Origin: Porphyromonadaceae bacterium
Lineage (GTDB): Bacteria > Bacteroidota > Bacteroidia > Bacteroidales > Porphyromonadaceae
Assembly: GCA_030528555.1 (NCBI GenBank)
Contig: JAUMYQ010000004.1
Location: 1 to 64,000 of the forward strand
Direction: 5' to 3'
Length of the DNA: 64,000 nucleotides
The notes under the pieces were generated by a model. That model did no database searches. It saw nothing but the letters and a program-made list of their open reading frames with translations, and was not told the DNA's origin. The position numbers and the translations under genes are program-made. Shown piece after piece: positions 25,144 to 34,264 of this stretch (the stretch's first letter is position 1; each line of letters opens with the position of its first letter).

Positions 25144-26133
25144 TCATTCCTTGATATAGGTCTCCATCAGCTTGCACGAGCCTTTTGGGGTAAGGCTTAC
25201 GCCTCTAGCCTCGGCTGGGACGAGTACGCTCTGCCCTTGATGTAGCTCTACGCTGTTACCAGCATCATCAGTGAGGGTTAGTGCGCCCTCCATCACAATG
25301 TATATGACGAAGCTATCCATTGCTGCCCAATCTCTCTCTATAGGTCGGTCGAGGTCAAGCAGGTTCGTCTCGAAGTATTGACTTGTCACCAGATGCGTTG
25401 GTTCGTTGAGCTTGGCTGTGTAGGCCGTGCGGTAGTCAGCATGCAGTGTATAGTCGATGGCATCCTTAGCCAGTTCGGTGTGAAGCTCACGCTTGTTACC
25501 TGCCACATCGGTACGGTCGTAGTCATAGATTCGATAGGTAATATTGCTCGTCTGCTGGATCTCCGCCACGAAGCAGCCCGCTCCAATGGCATGCACTCGC
25601 CCAGCTGGGAGGAAGAAGACATCACCGGCCTGTACCTTATACTCCTTCATCACATCCATAATAGTTCCCTCAGCAATGCGCTTTACGTAATCTTCGGGCG
25701 AAGACTGTTCGCTGAAGCCACTGTAGAGCTTCGCCGAAGGCGAGGCCTTAACCACGTACCACATCTCCGTTTTGCCAAATGAGTTATGCCTCTGCATGCC
25801 TAGTGCATCATCGGGATGTACTTGTATGGAGAGGTTGTCTTGGGCATCAATAAACTTGATGAGCAGTGGGAAGCGTGTGCCGAAACGCTGCTGCACACGC
25901 GCACCAAGGAGGCGTGCACCGTAGGTCTTAATCAGCTCATCGAGATTCCGCCCCCTGAGAGTGCCTTCAGCAACTACAGAGTAGTTATCATCTACGTGCG
26001 AGATTTCCCAGCTCTCTCCTATCTTTTGGTCGTTCGGCTCTAGCCCCTTGAATGGGCGAATATCTTGCCCTCCCCAAATAACTTCCTTCAAGAGTGGCTC
26101 AAAGGTCAAGGGATAAAGTCTGTTGAGTTCCAT
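25144..26133 (-). CDS. manA: mannose-6-phosphate isomerase, class I
   Basis: Interconverts mannose 6-phosphate and fructose 6-phosphate, feeding GDP-mannose and surface glycans or allowing mannose use. The 329-residue cupin protein has the zinc ligands in QVHPDD, KTEMWY and the RVHAIGAG segment with EIQQTSNITYRIYDYDR following. Length suits the short bacterial class I form. It lies downstream of the GH3-family gene (57 bases). No sign of damage. Confidence 0.93.
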   Translation of the reverse strand: MELNRLYPLTFEPLLKEVIWGGQDIRPFKGLEPNDQKIGESWEISHVDDNYSVVAEGTLRGRNLDELIKTYGARLLGARVQQRFGTRFPLLIKFIDAQDNLSIQVHPDDALGMQRHNSFGKTEMWYVVKASPSAKLYSGFSEQSSPEDYVKRIAEGTIMDVMKEYKVQAGDVFFLPAGRVHAIGAGCFVAEIQQTSNITYRIYDYDRTDVAGNKRELHTELAKDAIDYTLHADYRTAYTAKLNEPTHLVTSQYFETNLLDLDRPIERDWAAMDSFVIYIVMEGALTLTDDAGNSVELHQGQSVLVPAEARGVSLTPKGSCKLMETYIKE

Positions 26134-26190
26134 ATAGTCTATAGGTTTAATATGTTATTTTCATTCATTTGGCCTAGAGGTTGCCTCCTC

Positions 26191-27720
26191 TTAGTTCATT
26201 AAGGCTAGCAACTCGTCTATATACTTAGCATTATTTGCAAGCCTTGGCACTTTGTGTTGTCCACCAAGCTTACCACGCTCATCGAGCCAGAGATTGAATA
26301 GCCCTCGGGATGCAATCACGACCTCTGGGGAAAGTAGCGTCATATCCATATAACGCTTGGCTTCGTAGTCGGAGTTGAGGGCTTTCAGCTCGCTGTCGAG
26401 GAGACTGGTGAAGTCCTCTAAGCTGCTTGGCTCTACCTCAAAGTCGATGAGCCACCTGTGTCGACCGCAGGCCCCGTCTCCGAGGAAGAGAGGAGCAGCA
26501 GTGTAGTCTGCGATCTGAGCCCCTGTGTGCTGGCTGGCAGTAGCAAGAGCTTTGTCTGCATTGCCCACCATTAGCTCCTCGCCAAAGGCATTGATGAAGT
26601 GCTTAGTGCGCCCAGTGATGACAATGCGAAAAGGATTAAGGCTCACGAACTGCACCGTATCACCAATGAGATAACGGTATAGCCCTCCAAGTGTTGTTAT
26701 TAACATTGCATAGTTACGCCCTGCCTCTACCTCCCATAGGGGGATAGGCAAGCTGGGGTCGATAGCACTCTCGTCTACCCCATCGAGGGCATCCATCGGG
26801 ATGAACTCGTAATATATCCCATAGTCAAGCATAAGGAGCATCCCTCGCTCGCTAGGGTCGTCTTGGATGGCGAAGAAGCCCTCGCTCGCGTTGTAGGTCT
26901 CTTCATAGCGCATACTGGAAGAGCCTATGAGCTCTCGGTAGGCTTCCCGATAGGGCTCAAAGCTAATCCCCCCATGAAAGAAGACCTCCAAGTTTGGCCA
27001 AAGCTCGGAAATAGTCTTCGCTCCAGTATGCTGTAGTACTCGGCGCAAGAGCATCATCATCCAAGACGGCACGCCCGAGAGACTACCCACCTTGGCTGTG
27101 ACAACTTCTCTCACAATAGCCTCCATCTTAGCCTCCCACTCATCCATAAGCAGCGTTCTAGTTCTGGGAACCCTCATACTTGCTCCGAGGGCAGGCATGT
27201 GCTGTACGAGGATAGCACTCAGATCGCCTGCCGAGCTGTGTGCGCTCACTGCCGTTGGGGCATGGCTACCGCCCAGCACCAATCCCTTGGTCGAGAAAAA
27301 ACGCGTATCTGGATAGTTACGCATATAGATCCAAAGGGCATCACCTCCTCCTCGATAATGGCAGTCGTGCAAGTGGATATAGGGAACGGGGATGAACTTA
27401 CTCTTGTCGTTGGTCGTGCCACTACTCTTAGCAAACCACCGACATGCCCCTGGGATAAGGACATTGACCTGCCCCTGCATCATACGTTCCACATCCACCT
27501 TGACCTCCTCGTAGGTCTGCACAGGCGTGCGCTCGGCAAACTCTGTGGGCGTGGTGTGTCTGCCCAGCCCATACCGCTGCCCAAACTCTGTGCGTGCCGT
27601 TCGGCTAAGCACCCTTTTGAGCTGATCACGCTGCAGGGCTTCCGCCCTAGAGGCGTACTGCTCGATGGCACGTATACGACCCTTTGCCCATTGATATACT
27701 AATCTACTCTTCAGGTCCAT
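26191..27720 (-). CDS. GH3-family acyl-adenylate-forming enzyme
   Basis: A 509-residue member of the GH3 family, first known from plant auxin-responsive proteins and widespread in Bacteroidetes. Plant members join amino acids to acyl acids through an acyl-adenylate; the bacterial role is not established. Seen here are the ATP-loop-like KSSGTTNDKSKFIP near residue 93, the RYEETYNASEGFF segment near 270 and LYRYLIGDTVQF near 345, all typical of the family. No signal peptide. It lies between nth (20 bases upstream) and manA. Confidence 0.88.
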   Translation of the reverse strand: MDLKSRLVYQWAKGRIRAIEQYASRAEALQRDQLKRVLSRTARTEFGQRYGLGRHTTPTEFAERTPVQTYEEVKVDVERMMQGQVNVLIPGACRWFAKSSGTTNDKSKFIPVPYIHLHDCHYRGGGDALWIYMRNYPDTRFFSTKGLVLGGSHAPTAVSAHSSAGDLSAILVQHMPALGASMRVPRTRTLLMDEWEAKMEAIVREVVTAKVGSLSGVPSWMMMLLRRVLQHTGAKTISELWPNLEVFFHGGISFEPYREAYRELIGSSSMRYEETYNASEGFFAIQDDPSERGMLLMLDYGIYYEFIPMDALDGVDESAIDPSLPIPLWEVEAGRNYAMLITTLGGLYRYLIGDTVQFVSLNPFRIVITGRTKHFINAFGEELMVGNADKALATASQHTGAQIADYTAAPLFLGDGACGRHRWLIDFEVEPSSLEDFTSLLDSELKALNSDYEAKRYMDMTLLSPEVVIASRGLFNLWLDERGKLGGQHKVPRLANNAKYIDELLALMN

Positions 27721-27740
27721 CGCTCTTGTTGTTGGTGTGG

Positions 27741-28421
27741 TTAAATCTTTAGCTTACCCTCCTGCCCAGCCTTTGATACCTCCTTAGACTTGCGCTCATA
27801 ATACCTACACCAAGGCGTTAGCCCACAAGCTGCACATTTGGGTTTTCTTGCCAAGCATACATACCGCCCATGGAGGATGAGCCAGTGGTGCGCCTTGGGG
27901 ATAAGTCCTTGAGGGATATACTTCACTAGTATCTCCTCCGTCTGTAGGGGGGAACGGCTGCGGGTCGTTAGGCCTATGCGCTCCGAGACCCTAAAGACAT
28001 GTGTATCCACTGCCATCGTTGGCTCATCGAAGATGACCGAACTAATGACATTGGCCGTCTTGCGCCCTACGCCTGGGAGCTTCATCAGTTCCTCACGCCC
28101 CTGAGGCACTTCGCCTCCGAAGTCATGCACCAGCATGCGAGCAAGTCCCGAGAGGTGCTTAGCTTTGCTATTGGGGTAGCTGATGCTTCGGATGAGGTCG
28201 AAGAGCTCATCTGGGCTCGCCTCCGCCATACGCTCTGCCGTGGGGTACTCCATAAATAACCTTGGCGTGACCATATTGACCCGCTTGTCGGTGCACTGAG
28301 CAGACAGTACCACAGCTACCAGCAGCTCAAAAGGTGTGGTATAGTGCAGTTCTGTCTCGGCTATAGGCATCTCACTAGTAAACCAGCCAATGACACCCTC
28401 AAAGCGCTGAGCTCTCGTCAT
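27741..28421 (-). CDS. nth: endonuclease III
   Basis: DNA glycosylase/AP lyase for oxidised pyrimidines. The 226-residue product has the helix-hairpin-helix LPGVGRKTANV with the catalytic lysine, the catalytic aspartate in VDTHVFRVSERIG, and the 4Fe-4S cluster C-x6-C-x2-C-x5-C near the C terminus. A lysine-rich tail of about 20 residues follows. It lies directly downstream of pheS (21 bases). Together with mutY the window encodes two members of this repair superfamily. Confidence 0.96.
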   Translation of the reverse strand: MTRAQRFEGVIGWFTSEMPIAETELHYTTPFELLVAVVLSAQCTDKRVNMVTPRLFMEYPTAERMAEASPDELFDLIRSISYPNSKAKHLSGLARMLVHDFGGEVPQGREELMKLPGVGRKTANVISSVIFDEPTMAVDTHVFRVSERIGLTTRSRSPLQTEEILVKYIPQGLIPKAHHWLILHGRYVCLARKPKCAACGLTPWCRYYERKSKEVSKAGQEGKLKI

Positions 28422-28442
28422 CTCTCTCGTTTAGCTTATCTC

Positions 28443-29462
28443 CTAGCGAACAGCAATAAATTGGTCGAGGAAACGCTGATCATTCTCCGAAAAGAGGCGT
28501 AGGTCCTTGACCCTATATTTGAGATTCGTGATACGCTCGATACCCATACCTAGGGCATAGCCCGAGTACTTTTGGCTATCTATGCCGCAGCTCTCGAGCA
28601 CATTGGGGTCTACCATACCACAGCCGAGTATCTCTACCCAGCCCGTGTGCTTGCAGAAGGCGCAGCCCTCACCACCACAGATATTGCAACTAATATCCAT
28701 CTCGGCTGATGGCTCGGTAAAGGGGAAGTACGAAGGACGCAAGCGGATCTTCGTCTCTGCCCCAAACATCTCTCGGGCAAAGTAGAGCAACACCTGTTTG
28801 AGGTCTGCAAACGACACATTCTTATCTATATATAAGGCCTCCATCTGATGAAAGAAGCAGTGAGCCCGATAGCTAATGGCTTCATTGCGATACACTCGTC
28901 CAGGACAAATGATACGTAGAGGAGGCTGCGTAGCACTCATTACTCGGCTTTGTACAGAAGAGGTGTGCGTACGCAGGAGGCTGCCTGGAACACCCTCGAC
29001 AAAGAAGGTGTCCTGCATGTCTCGGGCAGGATGATCTTCGGCAAAGTTGAGCGAGGAGAAGACATGCCAGTCATCCTCAATCTCGGGCCCTTCAGCTATA
29101 GAAAAACCAAGCCGAGCGAAGATGGCACAGATCTCCTGCTGTACAAGTGTGAGTGGATGGCGCGTGCCTAGTGGTATAGGGTAGGACGTACGCGTCCAGT
29201 CTATAGAGGGTACCTGTTGCTGCACTGTGGAAAGACCATCACGCAGAGCATTGATGCGCTCTTGGGCAAGCTGCTTGAGCTCATTGAGTTGGAGCCCCAC
29301 GGATCGCTTCTCCTCCGCAGGCACATGTCTAAAGTCATCGAAGAGGGCTGTTATCACCCCCTTTTTACTTATGTATTTAATACGAAGTTCCTCGAGCTCT
29401 TGCAGGCTCGAGCAGCTAAGCATCTCTATCTCGGCCAGTAGTTGCTTAATCTTATCTTGCAT
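28443..29462 (-). CDS. pheS: phenylalanyl-tRNA synthetase alpha subunit
   Basis: Catalytic subunit of the heterotetrameric class II synthetase. The 339-residue product has an N-terminal coiled-coil (about 1-85) for tRNA binding, then motif 2 with the FHQMEALYID segment, the phenylalanine-binding FTEPSAEMD, a four-cysteine ribbon (CNICGGEGCAFC) and the C-terminal GCGMVDPNV and GIERIT motif 3. The beta subunit gene is not in this window, as is common in Bacteroidetes. First gene of the long minus-strand run; repeat copy D lies about 160 bases upstream. Confidence 0.97.
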   Translation of the reverse strand: MQDKIKQLLAEIEMLSCSSLQELEELRIKYISKKGVITALFDDFRHVPAEEKRSVGLQLNELKQLAQERINALRDGLSTVQQQVPSIDWTRTSYPIPLGTRHPLTLVQQEICAIFARLGFSIAEGPEIEDDWHVFSSLNFAEDHPARDMQDTFFVEGVPGSLLRTHTSSVQSRVMSATQPPLRIICPGRVYRNEAISYRAHCFFHQMEALYIDKNVSFADLKQVLLYFAREMFGAETKIRLRPSYFPFTEPSAEMDISCNICGGEGCAFCKHTGWVEILGCGMVDPNVLESCGIDSQKYSGYALGMGIERITNLKYRVKDLRLFSENDQRFLDQFIAVR

Positions 29463-29625
29463 ATCATCTATATTCTACAACTACAAAGGTATATATTTAC
29501 CAGCACTATCATCCAACCCCAGGTGTACCTCCATCAAAGACAACCGCACAAAACCCATAAGTCCGATACTCGCTCTATAGATATTTTCTTTAAGTTCCGA
29601 CATGCCTGAAAACAGCTCTTGAAGC

Positions 29626-29719
29626 CCCGAAAAAAATCTTCGGGAACTTTCAAAAAAAACTTCCCGAACTTTTTTCAAAAAGTTCGGGAACATTTTTTCG
29701 AGTATTCCCGATCTTTTTT
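29626..29719 (-). repeat. 22-bp-phased intergenic repeat, copy D
   Basis: Four cores start at 29639, 29661, 29683 and 29705 (TTCGGGAA, TTCCCGAA, TTCGGGAA, TTCCCGAT), all 22 bp apart. Compared with copy B one whole 22-bp module (linker CTCCGAGAAAAAAG plus core) is absent. A TTCCGACA at 29595, exactly 44 bp before the first core, may be a decayed outer core. Confidence 0.88.
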
Positions 29720-29737
29720 TACCCCACTCCTTCTGGT

Positions 29738-30364
29738 CTAAAACAGTCCCTCGGGAAGAGGTCTCATCGCATTTATAAGATAATAGTTATCAGCCCTATA
29801 CCAATCTTCTGGCGTAAGGTCAGCAAGGCGAATATGCCCCGAGACTAATAAATGCTCACGCATGACCCCTGGCAACAAAGGCACCCTGGGAGTTAACAGT
29901 TCTCCTCCCAGATTTAAGACAATATTGCTAAACCTAGTATCGGTCAGTAGCCCTTCGGAAACGAAAAGCACCTCTTCATCCTCCTCCATACCCTCGACCT
30001 CCAATACACGCCTATCCTCCCATTTGTATTCATAGCTAGCTCCAACAGGCAAACTCATCAGGTGAACATGTCTGATACAACGAGGTGTATAAGTCTCTCC
30101 TCGAGGTGCACAAATCTCATTAGGTGTATAGATGAAGCGAAGCTTGAGACAGTGCTCTGTGGATAACTCTGCCAAATAAGGCTCAAGCATGTGCATAAGT
30201 CCTCTAGTTCGCAATGCCTTTGCTAGGGTACTCTCGGGCACTTGAGCCTCAAGAGTACGCAGCATCCGCTTCTCATGCAGAGGAAGTAGCTGAGGCTCGC
30301 CCAAGACACAACGAATACTCTCTATAAATCGGAGTTCAGCGGGAGGTAAATCTTCTGTAAACAT
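29738..30364 (-). CDS. pabC: class IV aminotransferase, probable aminodeoxychorismate lyase
   Basis: A 208-residue PLP-dependent class IV protein. Its partner and overlap with pabB suggest it converts 4-amino-4-deoxychorismate to p-aminobenzoate for folate. Visible features are RFIESIRCVLG near the N terminus, EVLFVSEGLLTDTRFSN (the family's E-x-x-x-xN-like region near 130-146) and TPRVPLLPGVMRE near 158. It is shorter than E. coli PabC. The start lies 43 bases inside pabB. A general branched-chain aminotransferase is less likely given the neighbour. Confidence 0.82.
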   Translation of the reverse strand: MFTEDLPPAELRFIESIRCVLGEPQLLPLHEKRMLRTLEAQVPESTLAKALRTRGLMHMLEPYLAELSTEHCLKLRFIYTPNEICAPRGETYTPRCIRHVHLMSLPVGASYEYKWEDRRVLEVEGMEEDEEVLFVSEGLLTDTRFSNIVLNLGGELLTPRVPLLPGVMREHLLVSGHIRLADLTPEDWYRADNYYLINAMRPLPEGLF

Positions 30365-31329
30365 TCTTGATACTCTTCCTTCATCTGACTATTAATCGTG
30401 ATACCACCACCAGATCTATAGAAAAACTCTCGCCCCTGCTGCTCAATATAGCGTATCATAACACCCGTATCAAGGCCTGCACCATCAAAATAGCCACAGA
30501 TGCCTGTGTAGAAGCCCCTCGGACACGCCTCCGCCTGCTCAATAACCTCACAGGTCTTTGCCTTAGGCGCACCACTAATCGAACCAGCTGGTAAGAGCGA
30601 GAGCAAGATATCCCCCAATCGAGAGGACCAGCCCTCGGAGAGTTGTGTAACAACCTCGCTACTCATTTGGAGGATGGGGCCACGAGTCGTGGTTAGTCTA
30701 TCGAGATACTTGAAACGGCGAACATGGGTTCGCCGTCCTACCCTATTGAGATCATTGCGCATTAGATCCACAATCGTATAATGCTCGGCATCCTCTTTGT
30801 AGTCAGAGAGAATACGCATCTGGGCATCGGGCAGGGCAGCATCAATTGTCCCCTTCATCGGGTAGGCAGTTAGCTCGCCTGAGGGTGCGATATGTACAAA
30901 GCTCTCAGGAGAAAAGCAAACAAAGCGGTTAGGATAAAGCACCTGATACCTCGCCCTCGTGTGTGCAAAGACATCCTCAAGACCTCCACTAAGTTCTATG
31001 GGCGTACGCAAAGTCAGGTTGGCAAGGAAGCTATCGCCACGCTCTAGAGCCCGATAGACGACTTCGAAACGATGAGCATAGACCTCCTCGCCCTCGGGGC
31101 TAAAGGAAAGAATACGTGGTACAACTAGGCTACGCGACTCCAAGCCACCACATATCTCTCCCACCCTGAAGCATAACCCCTCTACTGGTGGTGACGTGCA
31201 TGCAGGATCAAGCCACAAAATTAGCTCTGTTAGCTCATAATCTAGGGCGAAGAAGAAGGGTCTTCCCTCCTTCCCCGCCCTATTGATCTGCTCTATGGCC
31301 AGGTTTACCCTTGCGTTTGTGGCAAACAT
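30322..31329 (-). CDS. pabB: aminodeoxychorismate synthase component I
   Basis: Chorismate-using enzyme that makes 4-amino-4-deoxychorismate with ammonia from a glutamine amidotransferase subunit. The 335-residue product is the short form, lacking much of the N-terminal domain of TrpE. The chorismate-binding core is seen in SPESFVHI, PMKGTIDA, DLMRNDLNRV and LPAGSISGAPKAKT, and the GYFDGAGLDTGVMIR segment follows. The PMKGT motif with lysine is characteristic of PabB rather than TrpE. It overlaps pabC and starts one base after DUF389 ends. Confidence 0.93.
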   Translation of the reverse strand: MFATNARVNLAIEQINRAGKEGRPFFFALDYELTELILWLDPACTSPPVEGLCFRVGEICGGLESRSLVVPRILSFSPEGEEVYAHRFEVVYRALERGDSFLANLTLRTPIELSGGLEDVFAHTRARYQVLYPNRFVCFSPESFVHIAPSGELTAYPMKGTIDAALPDAQMRILSDYKEDAEHYTIVDLMRNDLNRVGRRTHVRRFKYLDRLTTTRGPILQMSSEVVTQLSEGWSSRLGDILLSLLPAGSISGAPKAKTCEVIEQAEACPRGFYTGICGYFDGAGLDTGVMIRYIEQQGREFFYRSGGGITINSQMKEEYQECLQKIYLPLNSDL

Positions 31330-31330
31330 G

Positions 31331-32719
31331 CTAGGACCGGCTAGGCATCAACAACCGAACCTCCTTAACCTTGGTGCGCTGTGCTAACCATATCCTTAGT
31401 TTTGCCTCCTCGGCGGAGGAGAGACGACCACTCTCAACAATGACGATAAGCGTAGAGTCGGAGCTCATCCCCTCCCTCACCTCAGGGGCAAACGAGAGAC
31501 GACCTATGTCTGAAAATAGGCTACGCGCCTCTCGCTGTACATCGGGCAGCATCGTACTATACCGTTCGTAGTGGCGCAGCTGATTCTGTAAAGAATCGAT
31601 CTGACGGCTCTGCTCTCGGATAATCTTGTCGGAGTTCTCATAGAGGTCCTGCAGCAGAACGCTCTTGATTTGGTTCATATCCATATTGTCTGCATGCTTA
31701 GACCCAAAACCTTGTCGCACGACAAGCTCCACATCTTGGAGGCCATAGCTAGGCATCAACATCTTGACACTATCGAGATAATCCGCCTCCAGCTCACGCC
31801 CCAAGAGGACGACCTCGAGTTGTCCCTTACCCCGGCTCATCGTCAGCCCCTCTTTAATAACCTGATTAGCAGGGTTGCTGAGCTGCTCCTGAACGAAGCG
31901 ATGAGCTCCTACCTCGGCCATATTTTGGCTAATGAGCTGCCAACCGAAATAGACACTTGGGGCGATGGTACATACAGAGATAGCAATGACGAACTGCCTG
32001 ATACGCTTCTCTCGCTCTGGATCTACAAAAGTCTTGTAAGGAAACTTCAGGACACGCACCATAATCAAAGTAGACAGCCCTATAAAGACCGAGTTGATGA
32101 GGTACAGATAAAATGCCCCAAAGAAAAAACTTAGATTACCCTGAGCCAAACCATACCCAGCGGTACAGAGAGGTGGCATTAGGGCCGTGGCTATCGCCAC
32201 CCCAATAATCACGTTGCCCTTGTGGCGAGTACTGCTAGCCACAATACCTGCAGCTCCACCAAAGAAGGCTATCAGCACATCGTAGATCGTGGGCTGCGTA
32301 CGAGCCAATAGCTCACTCTGTGCTTGGCTCAGAGGAGAGATAAGGAAATAGAGGGCCGCTGTAGCAATACTAATGAGTGTCATTAACCCAAGATTGCGCA
32401 ACGACTTTTTGATAAGCTCAAAGTCATAGATACCTAGGCCTAGCCCAAAGCCAATGATAGGTCCCATAAGGGGAGAGACAAGCATAGCGCCGATGATGAC
32501 GGCCGTCGAGTTGACATTCAGCCCCAGCGAGGCAATCAGGATGGCGAAGACCAAGATCCACATCTTCGAGCCTCGAAAATCCACATCCTCCTTAATGGCT
32601 TCGATAGTATAACGCTCGTTCTCCTTGTCGCCCTCAAGGTCAAAAATATAATGAAGTCTCTGCCTGAAGGCGGTAAGCAACCCTGGTGTCTTAGCCTCAG
32701 GGGTTTCGTTATTGTTCAT
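31331..32719 (-). CDS. DUF389/TIGR00341-family membrane protein
   Basis: A 462-residue membrane protein of the DUF389 family. Residues 45-245 hold about six helices with the conserved LNVNSTAVIIGAMLVSPLMGPIIG segment near 66 and GIVASSTRHKGNVIIGVAIATALMPPL near 160. The C-terminal half is soluble with a predicted coiled-coil around 365-395. Function is not established for the family; a transport role has been suggested from its fold. It sits between bioC (58 bases upstream) and pabB (1 base downstream) without an obvious link to either. Confidence 0.88.
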   Translation of the reverse strand: MNNNETPEAKTPGLLTAFRQRLHYIFDLEGDKENERYTIEAIKEDVDFRGSKMWILVFAILIASLGLNVNSTAVIIGAMLVSPLMGPIIGFGLGLGIYDFELIKKSLRNLGLMTLISIATAALYFLISPLSQAQSELLARTQPTIYDVLIAFFGGAAGIVASSTRHKGNVIIGVAIATALMPPLCTAGYGLAQGNLSFFFGAFYLYLINSVFIGLSTLIMVRVLKFPYKTFVDPEREKRIRQFVIAISVCTIAPSVYFGWQLISQNMAEVGAHRFVQEQLSNPANQVIKEGLTMSRGKGQLEVVLLGRELEADYLDSVKMLMPSYGLQDVELVVRQGFGSKHADNMDMNQIKSVLLQDLYENSDKIIREQSRQIDSLQNQLRHYERYSTMLPDVQREARSLFSDIGRLSFAPEVREGMSSDSTLIVIVESGRLSSAEEAKLRIWLAQRTKVKEVRLLMPSRS

Positions 32720-32777
32720 CTTTATTCCCTTTGATTTATTGTGTAACTATGCTCTATCTGTGAGGCAGCAACTAAGA

Positions 32778-33551
32778 CTACCATGCCATCATGTAGATAG
32801 GATGGTAAGTGAGGCGTACACCTCCAGCCTCATCTCGAAATAGCTGCCTATAACGGTGCTCGAACTGCCGAAGTCGCTCCACCGACCAAAATCCTTCGCC
32901 CGAGCCAACAGCCGTCACGCCCGTATGCTTAAGATGACGCAGCACTTCCCTAGGCGAAACGAAACGAAGCGGATAGTGCTCCTCCTCCAGCTCCCAGTGC
33001 TCATACCCCCCCAGGGCAGAAGTCCAAGCACTCACCTCAAGGTAGGACAAGCCTCGCCCCGTGAGCTGGCGCACTTCTGTAAGATTATCACAACCAAATG
33101 TACCGACAAGCAGCACACCTTCTGGAGCCAGTCTCCCACGCAGAGAGGTAAGAAATAACTCTGGATGATGAAACCATTGTAGAGCAGAGGCCGAGAGGAT
33201 AAGATCGTATCCGCCTCCCAGATCTACCGTCTCGGCATCCCCTAGAATAAAGCTAGCAGGGCGAGCCGAACGAGGCATAAAATTGCTGTAGTGCAACATC
33301 TCATCACTGAGATCGTTGAGTGTCCATTGCTCCACCTCATAGCGGTCGTCAATATAACGAGCGAAGGCACCCGTGCCGCTACCAATCTCTAACGCCCTAC
33401 CGAAGCTCTGCCTCCCAAGCCGAGAGAGCATGCGCTCCAGCACACCGTAGATATGCTGCTGAGCTAGAGCAGCACGATCGTAAGACGATGCCGAGGCTCC
33501 AAAGCGTTTGCCTACTGCTCCTTTATCTAGCTTCTTCAGCTCTAGCTCCAT
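32778..33551 (-). CDS. bioC: malonyl-ACP O-methyltransferase
   Basis: Methylates the free carboxyl of malonyl-ACP so that fatty acid synthesis can elongate it to pimeloyl-ACP methyl ester for biotin. The 257-residue product is a class I methyltransferase with the SAM loop LEIGSGTGAFARY near residue 56 and the FGASASSYDRAALAQ start typical of BioC. It overlaps the end of bioG by 10 bases, and bioG supplies the matching esterase, which strengthens the call over a generic methyltransferase. Confidence 0.93.
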   Translation of the reverse strand: MELELKKLDKGAVGKRFGASASSYDRAALAQQHIYGVLERMLSRLGRQSFGRALEIGSGTGAFARYIDDRYEVEQWTLNDLSDEMLHYSNFMPRSARPASFILGDAETVDLGGGYDLILSASALQWFHHPELFLTSLRGRLAPEGVLLVGTFGCDNLTEVRQLTGRGLSYLEVSAWTSALGGYEHWELEEEHYPLRFVSPREVLRHLKHTGVTAVGSGEGFWSVERLRQFEHRYRQLFRDEAGGVRLTYHPIYMMAW

Positions 33552-34216
33552 AGCTCGCTCCAGTGGGTCATTTGTCCAAATATATAGTGTGGGGCTTGGT
33601 GCATCCTACATGGGATGCCCTGCATCTGCCAATAAGCTTCTTGGTTGCTCGCTGGAATAATCCTATCTTCTAGACCAACGTGTGCCAGGCTCCAGTCTAT
33701 CACACGAGTATCAAGGGCTGTATGTACACACTCTTGCTCACTATCATAAACAGCTTGTAGCTCGTCTCGTATCTCATCTGTAGTACGCTGCGCTAGAGCC
33801 TCAAATAAATGGCGTAAGCTCTTACCACCACACATGCGTCTATTGAAGCGCAGACGGTTCTCCTCCGTGATACTCTGGAGTGTTGCTTCAAAAACAGCCG
33901 TGGGTATGCCCCAACGGTCGTCCATCGGATAACCCGTACCACACACTGCGACAGCTCGCTCCAGTGGTAAGGATTGGAGAATAGAGCGAAGCCTACCCAC
34001 AGCCCAAACACCCATAGACCAAGCTACAAGGCTAATACGCTTGTAAGCAGATAGGTCAAGCTCCCACTCGAGGGTTCGGTAGTCCCAGAGTACAAGCAAA
34101 TCGTATCCCGATGGCAAGTTCAAATGCTCTACGGCCTCAGGTGTCATCGCCCAACCGTTGAAGTAAAGGATTAGTCTTTCGGCCTCGGCTCCTCGGAGAT
34201 ATAATTTGTGCTGCAT
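33542..34216 (-). CDS. bioG: pimeloyl-ACP methyl ester esterase, BioG type
   Basis: Alpha/beta hydrolase (DUF452) that removes the methyl group from pimeloyl-ACP methyl ester, ending the BioC-BioH-like cycle. The 224-residue product has the nucleophile elbow VAWSMGVWA near residue 67, a short cap, and a C-terminal histidine in QAPHYIFG. The first residues LILYFNGWAM resemble other BioG proteins. It lies between bioF (48 bases upstream) and bioC (overlap 10 bases), so three biotin steps are consecutive in one operon. Confidence 0.92.
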   Translation of the reverse strand: MQHKLYLRGAEAERLILYFNGWAMTPEAVEHLNLPSGYDLLVLWDYRTLEWELDLSAYKRISLVAWSMGVWAVGRLRSILQSLPLERAVAVCGTGYPMDDRWGIPTAVFEATLQSITEENRLRFNRRMCGGKSLRHLFEALAQRTTDEIRDELQAVYDSEQECVHTALDTRVIDWSLAHVGLEDRIIPASNQEAYWQMQGIPCRMHQAPHYIFGQMTHWSELWS

Positions 34217-34264
34217 CGTAACAAAAGTCTTTGTAGTAGAGAATTACGCCCTCTCACCTTAGCT